From the NCBI GenBank assembly GCA_039191605.1, contig JBCCXL010000002.1, positions 378,705 to 442,704 of the forward strand: 64,000 bases of DNA, given 5' to 3'. This stretch comes from JBCCXL01 sp039191605. Lineage in GTDB: Bacteria; Acidobacteriota; Thermoanaerobaculia; Multivoradales; JAHZIX01. The position numbers and the translations under genes are program-made. Shown in pieces: positions 1 to 9,819 of this stretch (position 1 is its first letter; every line of letters starts with the position of its first letter). The notes beneath the pieces are model-generated. The model worked only from the letters and a program-made list of their open reading frames with translations, searched no databases and had not been told where the DNA came from.

Positions 1-40
1 TGGCGGGAGACGAAGAGGAAGAGACGGGCTTATCGCTCAT
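1..40 (-). CDS. possible start of a further cluster gene, cut by the window edge
   Basis: An ATG at 38-40 on the minus strand opens a frame that stays open to the edge and encodes MSDKPVSSSSSPA. It lies 191 nt downstream of the last NRPS stop and points the same way, so it could be the next gene of the operon. The last NRPS gene has no release domain, so at least one more gene is expected. Only 13 codons are visible and no clear Shine-Dalgarno sequence precedes the ATG. No function can be assigned and the call is tentative. Confidence 0.3.
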   Translation of the reverse strand, partial: MSDKPVSSSSSPA

Positions 41-231
41 GGGGCTCAAAGGAAATCAGGTGAGGATGCAGAGAGAAGAGAAAGAGGGCGCGGTGGCGAT
101 GGGGTTGGCGAAGAGGAAGACAGATCGGTACGGGGCGGTGGTAGCTGGGACGGCGGTGGGGGGCTTCAGGAGCTTCTGGCGACAGCCCAGGGCATCCCAC
201 GACATCCTCCAAAAACCGCAGTGTTCCCGCC

Positions 232-3200
232 TCACTCCTCCATCGCCTCCAGCTCGGCGATGAGGTGCTCCTCCACCGCCAGGGCGAGCCGGGCGGGGGT
301 CGGAGCCTCGAAGATCAGGCGCACCGGCAGCTCGCTATCGAAGCTGGCGGCCAAACGGGAGGTGAGGCGAGTGGCCAGCAGGGAATGGCCGCCGAGGGCG
401 AAGAAGTCGTCGAAGGCTCCGGCCCGCTCCACCCCCAACACCTCGACGAAGAGCTCGGCCATCAGCTCCTCCATCTCGGTGCGGGGAGCCACGTATTCGG
501 TGCCTAGAGCATCGCGCTCGAAATTCGGCTCCGGCAGACCGGCGATATGCAGCTTGCCGGAAGGCAGCCGCGGAAGCGCCGCCAGCACCATCACCGCGTC
601 CGGCACCATGTACGAGGGCAGGTGCTGCGCCAGGGCGCTGCGCAGCTCGGCGGCCTTCGCCGCCGCCGCGCCGGGGTTCGATCCCGACTCCACGGCCGCT
701 CCCACAAAGCCCGCGAGGCGGGGGTTGCCGGCGGCGTCGGTGCGCACCTGCACCACCGCCTCCGCCACTCCCGGCAGCGACTGCAGGGCCGACTCGATCT
801 CCCCCAGCTCGATGCGATATCCCCGCACCTTGACCTGGTGATCCACCCGCCCGAGGAAGGCGAGATCGCCGGTAGCCAGCCAGCGGGCGCGATCGCCGGT
901 GGCGTAGAGACGCCCTCCGGGCTCGGGGGAGTAGGGATCCGGCACGAAACGCTCGGCGGTGAGGGCCGGACGCCCGAGATAGCCTCGGGTGACCCCGGGA
1001 CCGCCGGCGAAGAGCTGCCCCGGGATTCCCGTCGGCGCCGGCGCTCCGGAGCGCTCCAGCACGTAGAGCCGGCCGTTGGCCATCGGACGGCCGAGGGGCA
1101 CGGCCCGCAATCCGCCGTCCTCCGCCTCTAGCCGGAAGACGGGAGCGGAGGCGGGGCGCGAGGGAGCGTCGCCGACGAGCTCCGCAGCGGCGGTGACGGA
1201 GACCTCCTCCTCCACCGCCGAGGCCGGCCACGCGGTGATGCCGATGGTCGCCTCGGTGGGTCCGTAGGTGTTGTAGATCGCCACCGTCGACGGCGCCCGC
1301 CGCCGCCATTGAGCGAGCCGCTCCGGACGCATGGTCTCGCCGCCGACGATGATCACCCGCAGCGCCGCCGGCAGGGGGCGCTCTTCCAGCACCTCCACCA
1401 CCTCGTGCCAGAAGGCCGTCGGCAGATTGAGCACGGTGATACCCAGCTCCTCCACCGTCTGTAAGAAAGCCTGGGGCGAGCTCACCATCAGCTCGTCCCG
1501 CAGCACCAGAGTGGAGCCGGAGACCAGGGCTCCGTAGATCTCCTCACCGGAGTTGTCGAAGGAGAGGGCGGCGAATTGCAGCAGGCGCTGCCCCGGCTCG
1601 AAGCCGTAGTCCGCCGCCGCGCATTGGGCGTAATTGCTCAGGTTGGAGTGGCTCACCACCACTCCCTTGGGGCGACCGGTGGTGCCGGAGGTGTAGAGCA
1701 CGTAGGCGGAGCGCTGGCCCCTCGCCAGCTCGGCCCCGGGAGCGCCCTCCGTGATCTCCTCGAGAGTCTGCTCTAAGACATTCTCCAGGATCACCGTGGT
1801 GTCGGCCGCCGGAGCACGGTCGCCCAGCGCCCGGGAGGCCAGCAGGATCCGGGCACCGCTGTCCTCCAGCTGATAGGCCAGACGCTCCGCCGGCGCCGCG
1901 GGGTCCATCGGCACGTAGCTGCCGCCGGCCCACAGCACCGCCAGCAGGCCGGCGATGGCCTCCGGGGAGCGCTGCACGAAGAGCCCCACCGGCTCCTCCG
2001 GCGCCAGCCCCTCGGCCGCCAGCCGCGCCGCCAAAGTCTCCACTCGAAGCTGAAGCTCCCGATAGGTCCAGCGGCGACCGTCGGGGGTCTCCACCGCTGA
2101 CGCCTCCGGCGTCTGGCGGGCCCAGCGGGCCGCCAGCAGATGCACCGGCAGCGGCTCCACCGCTCGCTGCGTCGGCAGCGGCCAGCTCTCCACCACCGCC
2201 GAGCGCTCGGCGGCGGTGAGCATCGGCAGGGCCTCCAGCGGCAGCCGGGGGGACTCCAGCGCCGCCTTGAGCAGGGTCTCCAAATGCCCCAGCCAGCGTA
2301 CGGCGGTGCTCTCCTCGATGAGATCTCGGTTGTACTCCAAGGCGCCGCCGATTCCGCTGGAGTCACCTTCCGAAGCGCCTTCCGATCCGACCTCCGTCAC
2401 CCACAGGGTGAGGTCGAAGTTGGAGCGACCGAGGCCGGTGAATTCCACCACCTCGAGGTCCAGCCCCGGCACCTTCAGGCTCTCCAGCGCTCCGGTAATG
2501 GGCAGGTTCTGCACCACCAACATCGCCTGGAAGAGGGGGGTGCGGGCGAGATCGCGGCGCGGGTCTACCGCCTCCAGCAGGTTCTCGAAGGCCACCTCCT
2601 GGCGGGCGAAGACGCCGAGGGAGACTCGCCGCACCCGGGCGAGGATCTCGTCGAAGCCGGGGTTGGCGGTGGCCGCGGAGTCCGCCTCCAGGGTGACCCG
2701 CAGCGGCAGCGTATTGACGAAGAAGCCCACCAGGGCCTCCAGCTCCGGCCGCGGGCGATTGGCGAGGAAGGTTCCCAGGGTCAGATCCCGCGCCCCGGTG
2801 AGGCGGAAGAAAAGGGTGTTGAGGGCCGCCGAGAGGAGCATGAAGAGGGTGGCGCCACGGCGACGGCCGTGGGCCGAGAGCTGGGCGGAAAGATCCGACG
2901 GCAGGCGGAAGGGAGCCCGCGCCCCGCGGAAGGTCTGCACCGCCGGTCGCGGACGGTCCAACGGCAGATCCAGCGGCGGCGAGCCGCCGTCCAGGTGCCG
3001 CAGCCACCACTCCAGCGCCGCCTTCGCCTGGGGCCCCTCGGCCCACTCCCGCTGCCAGGCGGCGTAATCGCGATATTGCAGCGCCAGCGGCGCCAGCACC
3101 GAAGCCAGGTCCCGCTCCGAAGCCACGGCCTGCTCCGAACCCAGGGGCTGCTGCGACGAGGGCTCCTTCACCGCCGCGCCGTAGAGGGTCATCACCTCCC

Positions 3201-6200
3201 GCAGCAGCACGCCCAGACTCCAGCCGTCCCCGGCGATGTGGTGCAGGGTGAGATGGAAGATCCAGCGCTCCGGCTCCCCCGCCGTCGCCCCCCCCAGCCG
3301 CAGCAGCGAAGCCCGCAGCAGCGGGCCGGAGGCGAGGTCGAAGGAGGCGGTCATCTCCTCCCCCAGGCGCTGCCGGACTCGCTCCTGCTGCGCCTCCAGG
3401 GTCTCTCCCGGCGGGCGCCGCAGGTCCACCACCGGCAGCGGTACCGGGTTGACGGGCAGCACCCGGGTGAGCGGCTCGCCATCGTCGGCGGTGTAAACGG
3501 TGCGCAGGATGTCGTGGCGGGCCACCACCGCGTTCAGCGAGCGCTCCAACGCCGCCAGATCCACTTCACCTCTCAGGCGCACCGCCGTCGGCAGGTTGTA
3601 GGCCGGCAATCCGGGCTCCAGCTGATCCAGGAACCACTGCCGCAGCTGGGACGAAGACAGCCGGGCCGGCTGATCCGCCGGCAGCCGGGGGAAGGTCGCC
3701 GCGCCCACGCCCCACTCCTCCATGCTCGAGCCTTCTGCACCCGGTAACGCTCCGTCCTCACCACTCTTCTCCCCCTGGAGCCGCGGCGCCAGGCGCCGGG
3801 CGAGCTCGGCGACGGAGGGCGCCTCGAAGAGATCCACCACCTCCACCGGCACCTCCAGCACCTTGCGCAGACGGGCCGCCGCCTGCAGCGCCGACAGCGA
3901 GTGGGCGCCGAGGGCGAAGACGTCCAGCTCCGGGGCCACCGGGCCGGTTTCCAGCACGTCTCCCCAGATCTCCGAGAGGGTCTCTTCCAGCGGGCCGGAA
4001 GGGGCGCGGGAACCCGCCGAGGCGGCCTCCGCCAGCAGCGCCGCCGAAGCCGGCGCCGGCCGGCGCAGCAGCGCGCGGCGGTCGACCTTGCCGCTGGCGC
4101 CCAGGGGAAGGGCCGGCAGCAGCTCCCAGGCGGTGGGCACCATATAGGCCGGCAGGGCGTCGGCGCAGGCCTGTCGCAGGTCCGTCAGCAGCTCCGAGGA
4201 AGCCTCGACCGCCGCCGCCGCGACGTAGGCCGCCAGGAAGGGCTCGCCCTCCTGGCGCAGCACTACCGCCGCCGCCGCCACCGTCGGCTGGCGCTCCAGC
4301 ACCCTCTCGATCTCCCCGGGCTCGATGCGGAAGCCCCGCAGCTTGACCTGATCGTCACGGCGGCCGACGATCTCCAATCGGCCGTCACTCAGCCAGCGAG
4401 CCAGGTCGCCGCTTCGATACAGGCGTTCCCCACCGGCGGTGACCGACGAGGAATCGAAGGAAGGCGCCGGGCGGAAAGCCTCGGCGGTGATCGCCGGGCG
4501 CCCGGCGTAGCCCCGGGCGAGACCGGCGCCGCCGATCCATAGCTCGCCCCGGGCCCCTGTCGGAAGCGGCTCTCCTCGAGCATCGAGGACCGCCAGGCGC
4601 TCCCCCGCCAGCGGCCGTCCCACCGGCACCGCCGAGCGCTCGCCGTCCGCCGCCGTCACTTCCCCAGTGGCGGACCACACGGCGGTCTCCGTCGGTCCGT
4701 AGAGGTTCCACAGCCGGCTGCCGACAGAGGTCCAGTGGGCCGCCAGCGCCGGGGGCATCGCCTCTCCGCCGCACAGCGCCAGGAAACCCTGCGGCGGCCG
4801 CCAACCCGCCGCCCGCAGCAGACGCCAGGTCGCCGGGGTCGCCTGCAGGGCCGTCGCCCCGACGGCATCCAGCCGTCGGCCGAGGGCCTCGCCATCGCTG
4901 CTCTCGCCCTCCGCCACCACCGCCACCTGGGCTCCCAGGGCGAGGGGCAGCAGCAATTCGAGCACCGAGATGTCGAAGGCCACGGTGGTCACCGCCGCCA
5001 GGGTGTCTTCTGCACCCAATGGCAGCGCCTGGGCGACGGATTCCAGGAAGGCGAGGGCGGCGCCGTGGCTGACCTCCACGCCCTTGGGCACGCCGGTGGA
5101 TCCAGAGGTGAAGATGCGGTAGGCCAGCGCCTCGGGGTACACCCTTACCTTCCAAGAGCCTGCCTCCCAAGGCCCGGGCTCTCTAGAACCTGGCTCTCTA
5201 GAACTCAGTTCCGAGGCCCCTCCCTCGTGGTCCCTCAAGCTCTCCACCGAGAGCAGCTCCAGGCCCGTCGCCGACTCCGCGGCCTGCTGCGCCGAGCCGC
5301 GGCTCGCCGCGTCCGTCAGCAGCCAGCGGGCGCCGGAAGCCTCGAGGATCAGCCGCCGCCGGGTCGCCGGCTGGTGCACGTCCAGCGGCACCACGGTGGT
5401 TCCACGGCGGTACAGGGCCAGCAGCAGGGACGGCAGCGTGACGTTGCGCTGCACCGCCAGGGCGACGGTGGCTCCAGGGGTCACTCCGGCCGCCGCCAGG
5501 GCGCCGCCGAAGCCCTCGACCTGAGCTTCCAGCTGACGGTAGGTCCAGCGCTCCTCACCCTCAGCGACGCCGGGACCGCTCACCGCCACCGCATCCCCCC
5601 GGTGCTCCGCCCCCCAGCGGCCGAGGTCCCCGAGATGCTCAGGGGATCCCGGCAGGGGCTGCCGCTGCGGTCCCTTGCCAAGGTCGAGGAGGGCCTGCTG
5701 CTGAGACGGGCTCAGCCAGCGCAGCTCGCCGAGGCGAGGATCCTGCCCCGCCCCGTGGGCGCGGGCGAAGTCCACCAGCAGGGCCTCGAGACGCTGCGGC
5801 AGCTCCCGGGCCACCGCCCCCTCCACTCGCTCTTCGTCCCACAGCAATTCGAAGCTCAGGCCGCCACCGCGGGGCACCGCCAGCAGGCTGAGGGGATATT
5901 CGATGCGCTCCTGGAGTCGCGCCGAGGCGATGGTGAGGCCGGGGGGCGCCTGATTCAGGGCGCGGTCTACCGGGTAGGACTCGAAGATCACCAGGCTCTC
6001 GAACAGAGGCTCGCTGGCGGGCACGCTGCTCAGCTGCCGCAGCCGCGGCAGCGAGAGGCTTCCCCGCTCCCGGGCTTCCGCCTGCTCCAGCTGCAGCCGC
6101 TGCAGCCAGCTGCGGGCCGAGTCCCGGGGCGACCACCGCGCCCGCAGCGGCAGGGTCTGGATCAACAGCCCCACCATCTCCTGAGAGCCCGGCAGCTCCG

Positions 6201-7161
6201 GCGGGCGGCCGGCGACGGTCATCCCGGCGCACAGCTCCGGCTCGCCGCTGTAGCGCGCCAGCAGCAGCATCCACAAACCCTGGACCGCCGCCGCCGCGGT
6301 GAGGCCCGCCGCGCTCAGGGCCGGTCCGAGACCGGCGACGACCTCGTCGGCGACCTGGTGGCGCACCTGCTGCCAGCGCGGCCCCGGTGCCACTGCCTCC
6401 GCTCCTGGAGATTCTTCGGCCCCCGCCACGGCGGTGGACCGGGTTCCGCTCCCGTCTTTGCGGCGGCGTTCACCGGGGAGCGGCGTCGGCGCCTCGAAGC
6501 CCTCCAGGTGGGCCCGCCACCAGCCCTCGTCGGCGGCGCCGTCCCGAGCCTCGAGCCAGCGGACGTAGCGCTGGAAGGGCGCAGCTTGGGGGCCGCCTCG
6601 CTCCGCCAGCTGAGCGGCGGTCAAAGCCTCACCGCCGGCCTCCGCCTCCACCGCGGCGGCGTAGAGGCGCAGCACCTCCGCCAGCACCCGGGCGGCGGAC
6701 CAGCCGTCGAGAATGATGTGATGGAAGCTCCACAGCAGCGTCGTCTGGCGCGGCCCCCGGCGCACCGCCGTCACCCGCGCCAGGGGCGCCCGATCCAGCG
6801 GGAAGCCGTGGCGGCGGTCCGCCGCCAGCAGCGCTTCCCAAGGCTCCGCCCCCAAGGCTTCCGGCATCTCTATCCAACGCACCGGCAGCGCAGCCACCCC
6901 CGGCTTCAGCACCGCCTGTCGGGGCTCCTCCAGGCGCCGCCAAGAGAACAGGGTGCGCAGCGCACCGTGGCGCTGGGCCACCGCCTCCCACGCCAGCGCC
7001 AGCGGCCGTGGCCGCAGCTCTCCCTCCAGCCTCACCACCAGCTGCATGTGGTAGAGCCCGTCTCGAGGCGAGACCTGGCTGGTGAACAGCAGGCCCTGCT
7101 GCAGCGGGCTCAGGGCGTAGAGAGCCTCGATCTGTCGGCGCTGAAGAGTCGGGGATTGCAT
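232..7161 (-). CDS. NRPS, two modules: C-A(Gly)-PCP-C-A-PCP, no release domain
   Basis: A cytosolic non-ribosomal peptide synthetase of about 2309 residues. Domains in order: condensation (HHIILDG near residue 150), adenylation (FTSGSTG near 684, LYGPTE near 820), carrier (LGAHS near 1083), condensation (HHIAGDG near 1308), adenylation (YTSGTTG near 1823, TYGPTE near 1963) and carrier (LGGHS near 2254). Reading the ten specificity positions by eye, the first A domain gives DILQLGLVWK, a glycine-type code. The second gives DNENIGTIGK, which I cannot assign. The protein ends about 45 residues after the last carrier serine, with no thioesterase, reductase or terminal condensation domain. The ATG at 7161 is preferred over a GTG at 7182 because AGGA lies about 9 nt upstream of it. 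The first carrier has Ala where the motif usually has Gly. It is the last complete gene of the cluster. Confidence 0.95.
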   Translation of the reverse strand: MQSPTLQRRQIEALYALSPLQQGLLFTSQVSPRDGLYHMQLVVRLEGELRPRPLALAWEAVAQRHGALRTLFSWRRLEEPRQAVLKPGVAALPVRWIEMPEALGAEPWEALLAADRRHGFPLDRAPLARVTAVRRGPRQTTLLWSFHHIILDGWSAARVLAEVLRLYAAAVEAEAGGEALTAAQLAERGGPQAAPFQRYVRWLEARDGAADEGWWRAHLEGFEAPTPLPGERRRKDGSGTRSTAVAGAEESPGAEAVAPGPRWQQVRHQVADEVVAGLGPALSAAGLTAAAAVQGLWMLLLARYSGEPELCAGMTVAGRPPELPGSQEMVGLLIQTLPLRARWSPRDSARSWLQRLQLEQAEARERGSLSLPRLRQLSSVPASEPLFESLVIFESYPVDRALNQAPPGLTIASARLQERIEYPLSLLAVPRGGGLSFELLWDEERVEGAVARELPQRLEALLVDFARAHGAGQDPRLGELRWLSPSQQQALLDLGKGPQRQPLPGSPEHLGDLGRWGAEHRGDAVAVSGPGVAEGEERWTYRQLEAQVEGFGGALAAAGVTPGATVALAVQRNVTLPSLLLALYRRGTTVVPLDVHQPATRRRLILEASGARWLLTDAASRGSAQQAAESATGLELLSVESLRDHEGGASELSSREPGSREPGPWEAGSWKVRVYPEALAYRIFTSGSTGVPKGVEVSHGAALAFLESVAQALPLGAEDTLAAVTTVAFDISVLELLLPLALGAQVAVVAEGESSDGEALGRRLDAVGATALQATPATWRLLRAAGWRPPQGFLALCGGEAMPPALAAHWTSVGSRLWNLYGPTETAVWSATGEVTAADGERSAVPVGRPLAGERLAVLDARGEPLPTGARGELWIGGAGLARGYAGRPAITAEAFRPAPSFDSSSVTAGGERLYRSGDLARWLSDGRLEIVGRRDDQVKLRGFRIEPGEIERVLERQPTVAAAAVVLRQEGEPFLAAYVAAAAVEASSELLTDLRQACADALPAYMVPTAWELLPALPLGASGKVDRRALLRRPAPASAALLAEAASAGSRAPSGPLEETLSEIWGDVLETGPVAPELDVFALGAHSLSALQAAARLRKVLEVPVEVVDLFEAPSVAELARRLAPRLQGEKSGEDGALPGAEGSSMEEWGVGAATFPRLPADQPARLSSSQLRQWFLDQLEPGLPAYNLPTAVRLRGEVDLAALERSLNAVVARHDILRTVYTADDGEPLTRVLPVNPVPLPVVDLRRPPGETLEAQQERVRQRLGEEMTASFDLASGPLLRASLLRLGGATAGEPERWIFHLTLHHIAGDGWSLGVLLREVMTLYGAAVKEPSSQQPLGSEQAVASERDLASVLAPLALQYRDYAAWQREWAEGPQAKAALEWWLRHLDGGSPPLDLPLDRPRPAVQTFRGARAPFRLPSDLSAQLSAHGRRRGATLFMLLSAALNTLFFRLTGARDLTLGTFLANRPRPELEALVGFFVNTLPLRVTLEADSAATANPGFDEILARVRRVSLGVFARQEVAFENLLEAVDPRRDLARTPLFQAMLVVQNLPITGALESLKVPGLDLEVVEFTGLGRSNFDLTLWVTEVGSEGASEGDSSGIGGALEYNRDLIEESTAVRWLGHLETLLKAALESPRLPLEALPMLTAAERSAVVESWPLPTQRAVEPLPVHLLAARWARQTPEASAVETPDGRRWTYRELQLRVETLAARLAAEGLAPEEPVGLFVQRSPEAIAGLLAVLWAGGSYVPMDPAAPAERLAYQLEDSGARILLASRALGDRAPAADTTVILENVLEQTLEEITEGAPGAELARGQRSAYVLYTSGTTGRPKGVVVSHSNLSNYAQCAAADYGFEPGQRLLQFAALSFDNSGEEIYGALVSGSTLVLRDELMVSSPQAFLQTVEELGITVLNLPTAFWHEVVEVLEERPLPAALRVIIVGGETMRPERLAQWRRRAPSTVAIYNTYGPTEATIGITAWPASAVEEEVSVTAAAELVGDAPSRPASAPVFRLEAEDGGLRAVPLGRPMANGRLYVLERSGAPAPTGIPGQLFAGGPGVTRGYLGRPALTAERFVPDPYSPEPGGRLYATGDRARWLATGDLAFLGRVDHQVKVRGYRIELGEIESALQSLPGVAEAVVQVRTDAAGNPRLAGFVGAAVESGSNPGAAAAKAAELRSALAQHLPSYMVPDAVMVLAALPRLPSGKLHIAGLPEPNFERDALGTEYVAPRTEMEELMAELFVEVLGVERAGAFDDFFALGGHSLLATRLTSRLAASFDSELPVRLIFEAPTPARLALAVEEHLIAELEAMEE

Positions 7162-7264
7162 CGCTGATCTTCCTGTCGGCACGAGCCTTCCTGGCGCGAA
7201 ACGATGAAACGGGATCCACCGGCGGCCCAGGGCAGGACCGCCGGTGAAATGCCGGTGGATCTAC

Positions 7265-9682
7265 TTACTCGTAGCGCAGGGAGCGCACCGGCCGGGTGGT
7301 CGCCGCCCGCAGCGCCTGCCAGGTGACGGTGAGCTGCGCGATCAGCAGCGCCCCTACGGCGCTGAGCACGAAGACACCGATCCCGAGCTCTATTCGGTAG
7401 GCGAAGTCTTCTAACCAGCGGCCCATAATGATCCACGCCACCGGCCAGGCGATGAGATTCGCCACCGCCACCAAGATCAGGAACTCCTTGGACAGCAGAC
7501 CCACCAGGCTGGGGACCGAGGCCCCCAGCACCTTGCGGATGCCGAGCTCCTTGGTGCGCTGCTCAGCCATGAAGGATGCCAGGCCGAAGAGCCCGAGACA
7601 GCCGACCAGGATCGCCACCGCGGCGAAGTAGCCGAAGGCGCGACCGAGGTTGCGTTCCGGACGGTAGAGCTCCTCGAAGTGATCGTCGAGGAAGAAGTAC
7701 TCGAAGGTCAGCCCGGGGAAGAGCTCGCTCCAGGTGGAGTCTAGGGAGTTCAGCGTCGGCCCCGGATCCCCCGGCGTCAGGCGAGCGTAGAAGTAGTGGA
7801 ACACCAGCGGCCGCACGTGCATCACCAGCGGCTGGATGTCGTAGCGCAGGCTGCGGTAGTGGAAGTCCTTGACCACGCCGATCACCGGCCCGCGCTTGGC
7901 GATCCACTGCAGCTCCTCGCCGAGAGCCTCTTCCGGCGTGCCCCAATCGAAGAGCCTCACCGCCGCCTCGTTGATCACGAAGGCCCCGGTGACGTCCGCC
8001 TCCGACCCCTGGAGGAAGGCGCGACCGGCCATCAGGTCGAGGTCCAGCTGATCCATGAAGTTCTGATCCACCACGATGGTGTCGATGGTGGTCCAATCCG
8101 TCGAGCCGAAGGGGCGCGCGGCGATGGCCGGCGGCTGCACGCCGAAGACGATGGCCGACAGGGAGACCTCCTCCACTCCCGGCACCCGCTCCAGACGATC
8201 CCGCACCGCCTCGTAGTTGTCCCGCAGCTGCATGTCCCGCACCGGCAGCACCACGGTGTTGGAAATATCTACCCCGAGGTCCTGATCCTGCATGTAGTTC
8301 AGCTGCTGGGACACCACTCCGGTGGCGATCAGCAGAATGATCGAGACGGCGAATTGGAGCACCACCAGCACGCGGCGGAAGGTGCCGCTCTTGAAGCCGG
8401 AGCGCAGGCGCCCCTTGAGCACCTCCACCGGACGGAAGGAGGACAGGAAGAGGGCCGGATAGGAGCCGGCAAAAAGCCCCAGCAGCACGGTGACCCCGAG
8501 GGAGCCGAAGAGCACCGAGGGATCGCTGAAGAGGTTGAACTCCAGCTCGCGGCTGGTGAGGGAGTTGAATACCGGCAAGAAGAGATTCACCAGGCCGATG
8601 GCGATGATCAGCGAAAGGAAGGCGAAGACCAGCGATTCACCCAAGAATTGGCGCACCAGCTGATCGCGCTCCGCTCCCACCACCTTGCGAACCCCCACCT
8701 CCTTGGCGCGGTTCGCCGAGCGGGCGGTGGACAGGTTCATGAAGTTGATCGCCGCGATGATCAGCGCCACCAACGCGATGGCGAGGAAGATCCAGATGTA
8801 CATCATGTCGCCGTTGGGCTTGAACTCACTGATCATCTGGGAGGTCAGATGAATGTCCGGCAGGTTCTGCAGCTCCATGCGCAGATAGCGAGAGTTCTCC
8901 CCCAGGATGCGCTCCAGGAAGGCGGGGAACTTGGCTTCCAGATCCGCCGGGTCGTAGCCCTCCGGCAGCAGGAAGTAGGTGTACATATCGAAGGTGAACC
9001 AGCTCTCCAGGTCGTTGCGCACATCCCCTTCTTTGTCCAGCGTGGAGAAAGAGACCAGGATGTCGAAGTCGAGATGAGAGTTCGCCGGGACGTCGTTGAC
9101 GATGCCGGTCACCCGGTAGTCGTTCTCCGAAAAGCCGCTGTTGATGGTCAGGACCTGGCCCATGGCCTCCTGATCACCGAAGTACTTGCGCGCCATGCTC
9201 TCGGTGAGCACCACCGAATAGGGATCCCGCAGGGCGGTATCCGGATTGCCCTGCTGCAGACCCCAGGAGAAGAGTCGGAAGACCCCTTCATCGGTCCAGA
9301 AGAAATCCTCGAAGTAGCGCTCCCCGCCGGGGACCTCCACCGTCACAGGGCCCGCCAGGCCGCCCTCGAAGTAGGGACGGAAACGCACCTGCTCCATGAT
9401 TTCCGGGAACTCCAGCTTGAGTCCCGGACCCATCGGCGGCGCGGTGATGGCGAAGGGTCGAGCGATCTGTCCCGGCAGGTTGGCGTCCACCGTCAACCGC
9501 ACGATGCGGTCGGCGTTCTCGTGGAAGCGGTCGTAGGACAGCTCGCTGCGCACGAAGAGCAGGCAGAGCAGGGTGCAGGCCAGGCCCAGAGCCAGACCTC
9601 CCAGGTTGATCAACGAAAAGGCGGGGTATTTGCGAAGGTTGCGCAAAGCGATCTTCACGTAGTGCTGCAGCAGATCCAGCAT
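7265..9682 (-). CDS. FtsX/MacB-type ABC transporter permease
   Basis: An 805-residue inner-membrane protein. It has an N-terminal membrane segment after the ALRNLRKYPAFSLINLGGLA stretch, a large periplasmic MacB-type domain, a first FtsX block of membrane helices (around residues 280-470), a second periplasmic domain, and a second FtsX block near the C-terminus (after residue 675). Permeases of this family work with a separate LolD/MacB-type ATPase and often an HlyD-like adaptor. They move peptides, lipopeptides or lipoproteins rather than pumping through the membrane channel-style. The gene lies between two NRPS genes of the same strand, 103 nt from the next and 137 nt from the previous, so it is probably co-transcribed and exports the cluster product. 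The matching adaptor and ATPase lie divergently at 27.6-29.8 kb. GAGG sits 7 nt before the ATG. Confidence 0.9.
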   Translation of the reverse strand: MLDLLQHYVKIALRNLRKYPAFSLINLGGLALGLACTLLCLLFVRSELSYDRFHENADRIVRLTVDANLPGQIARPFAITAPPMGPGLKLEFPEIMEQVRFRPYFEGGLAGPVTVEVPGGERYFEDFFWTDEGVFRLFSWGLQQGNPDTALRDPYSVVLTESMARKYFGDQEAMGQVLTINSGFSENDYRVTGIVNDVPANSHLDFDILVSFSTLDKEGDVRNDLESWFTFDMYTYFLLPEGYDPADLEAKFPAFLERILGENSRYLRMELQNLPDIHLTSQMISEFKPNGDMMYIWIFLAIALVALIIAAINFMNLSTARSANRAKEVGVRKVVGAERDQLVRQFLGESLVFAFLSLIIAIGLVNLFLPVFNSLTSRELEFNLFSDPSVLFGSLGVTVLLGLFAGSYPALFLSSFRPVEVLKGRLRSGFKSGTFRRVLVVLQFAVSIILLIATGVVSQQLNYMQDQDLGVDISNTVVLPVRDMQLRDNYEAVRDRLERVPGVEEVSLSAIVFGVQPPAIAARPFGSTDWTTIDTIVVDQNFMDQLDLDLMAGRAFLQGSEADVTGAFVINEAAVRLFDWGTPEEALGEELQWIAKRGPVIGVVKDFHYRSLRYDIQPLVMHVRPLVFHYFYARLTPGDPGPTLNSLDSTWSELFPGLTFEYFFLDDHFEELYRPERNLGRAFGYFAAVAILVGCLGLFGLASFMAEQRTKELGIRKVLGASVPSLVGLLSKEFLILVAVANLIAWPVAWIIMGRWLEDFAYRIELGIGVFVLSAVGALLIAQLTVTWQALRAATTRPVRSLRYE

Positions 9683-9819
9683 CGGTATTCCTCGAGGACT
9701 AGGGTTCGGTGCGAGCCCGCGGCACCCGCGGGCGCCCGGTGGTTCGGTGGAAGTGTTGGAAGTGGAAAAAGCGTTGGAAGCTCATCGGCGAAGAGCGTCG
9801 TCGGCAGCCCGGGGGCGCC

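Noticed and set aside
232..480. Thioesterase or reductase domain at the end of the last NRPS
   Set aside because: The protein ends about 45 residues after the last carrier serine. There is no GxSxG or Rossmann motif.
5145..5215. Insertion or mobile sequence in the A domain near 5.2 kb
   Set aside because: The stretch encodes a short Ser/Arg/Glu/Pro/Gly/Trp repeat in a variable loop between A-domain cores. It keeps the frame and looks like slippage.
4735..7167. Long plus-strand open frame opposite the NRPS genes (similar frames at 7796-9958, 12976-15015, 15028-17568 and 18083-21292)
   Set aside because: These are antisense frames of high-GC genes. Their products are Arg/Gln/His/Gly-rich with no domain, while the minus-strand products show full NRPS, PKS or permease motifs.
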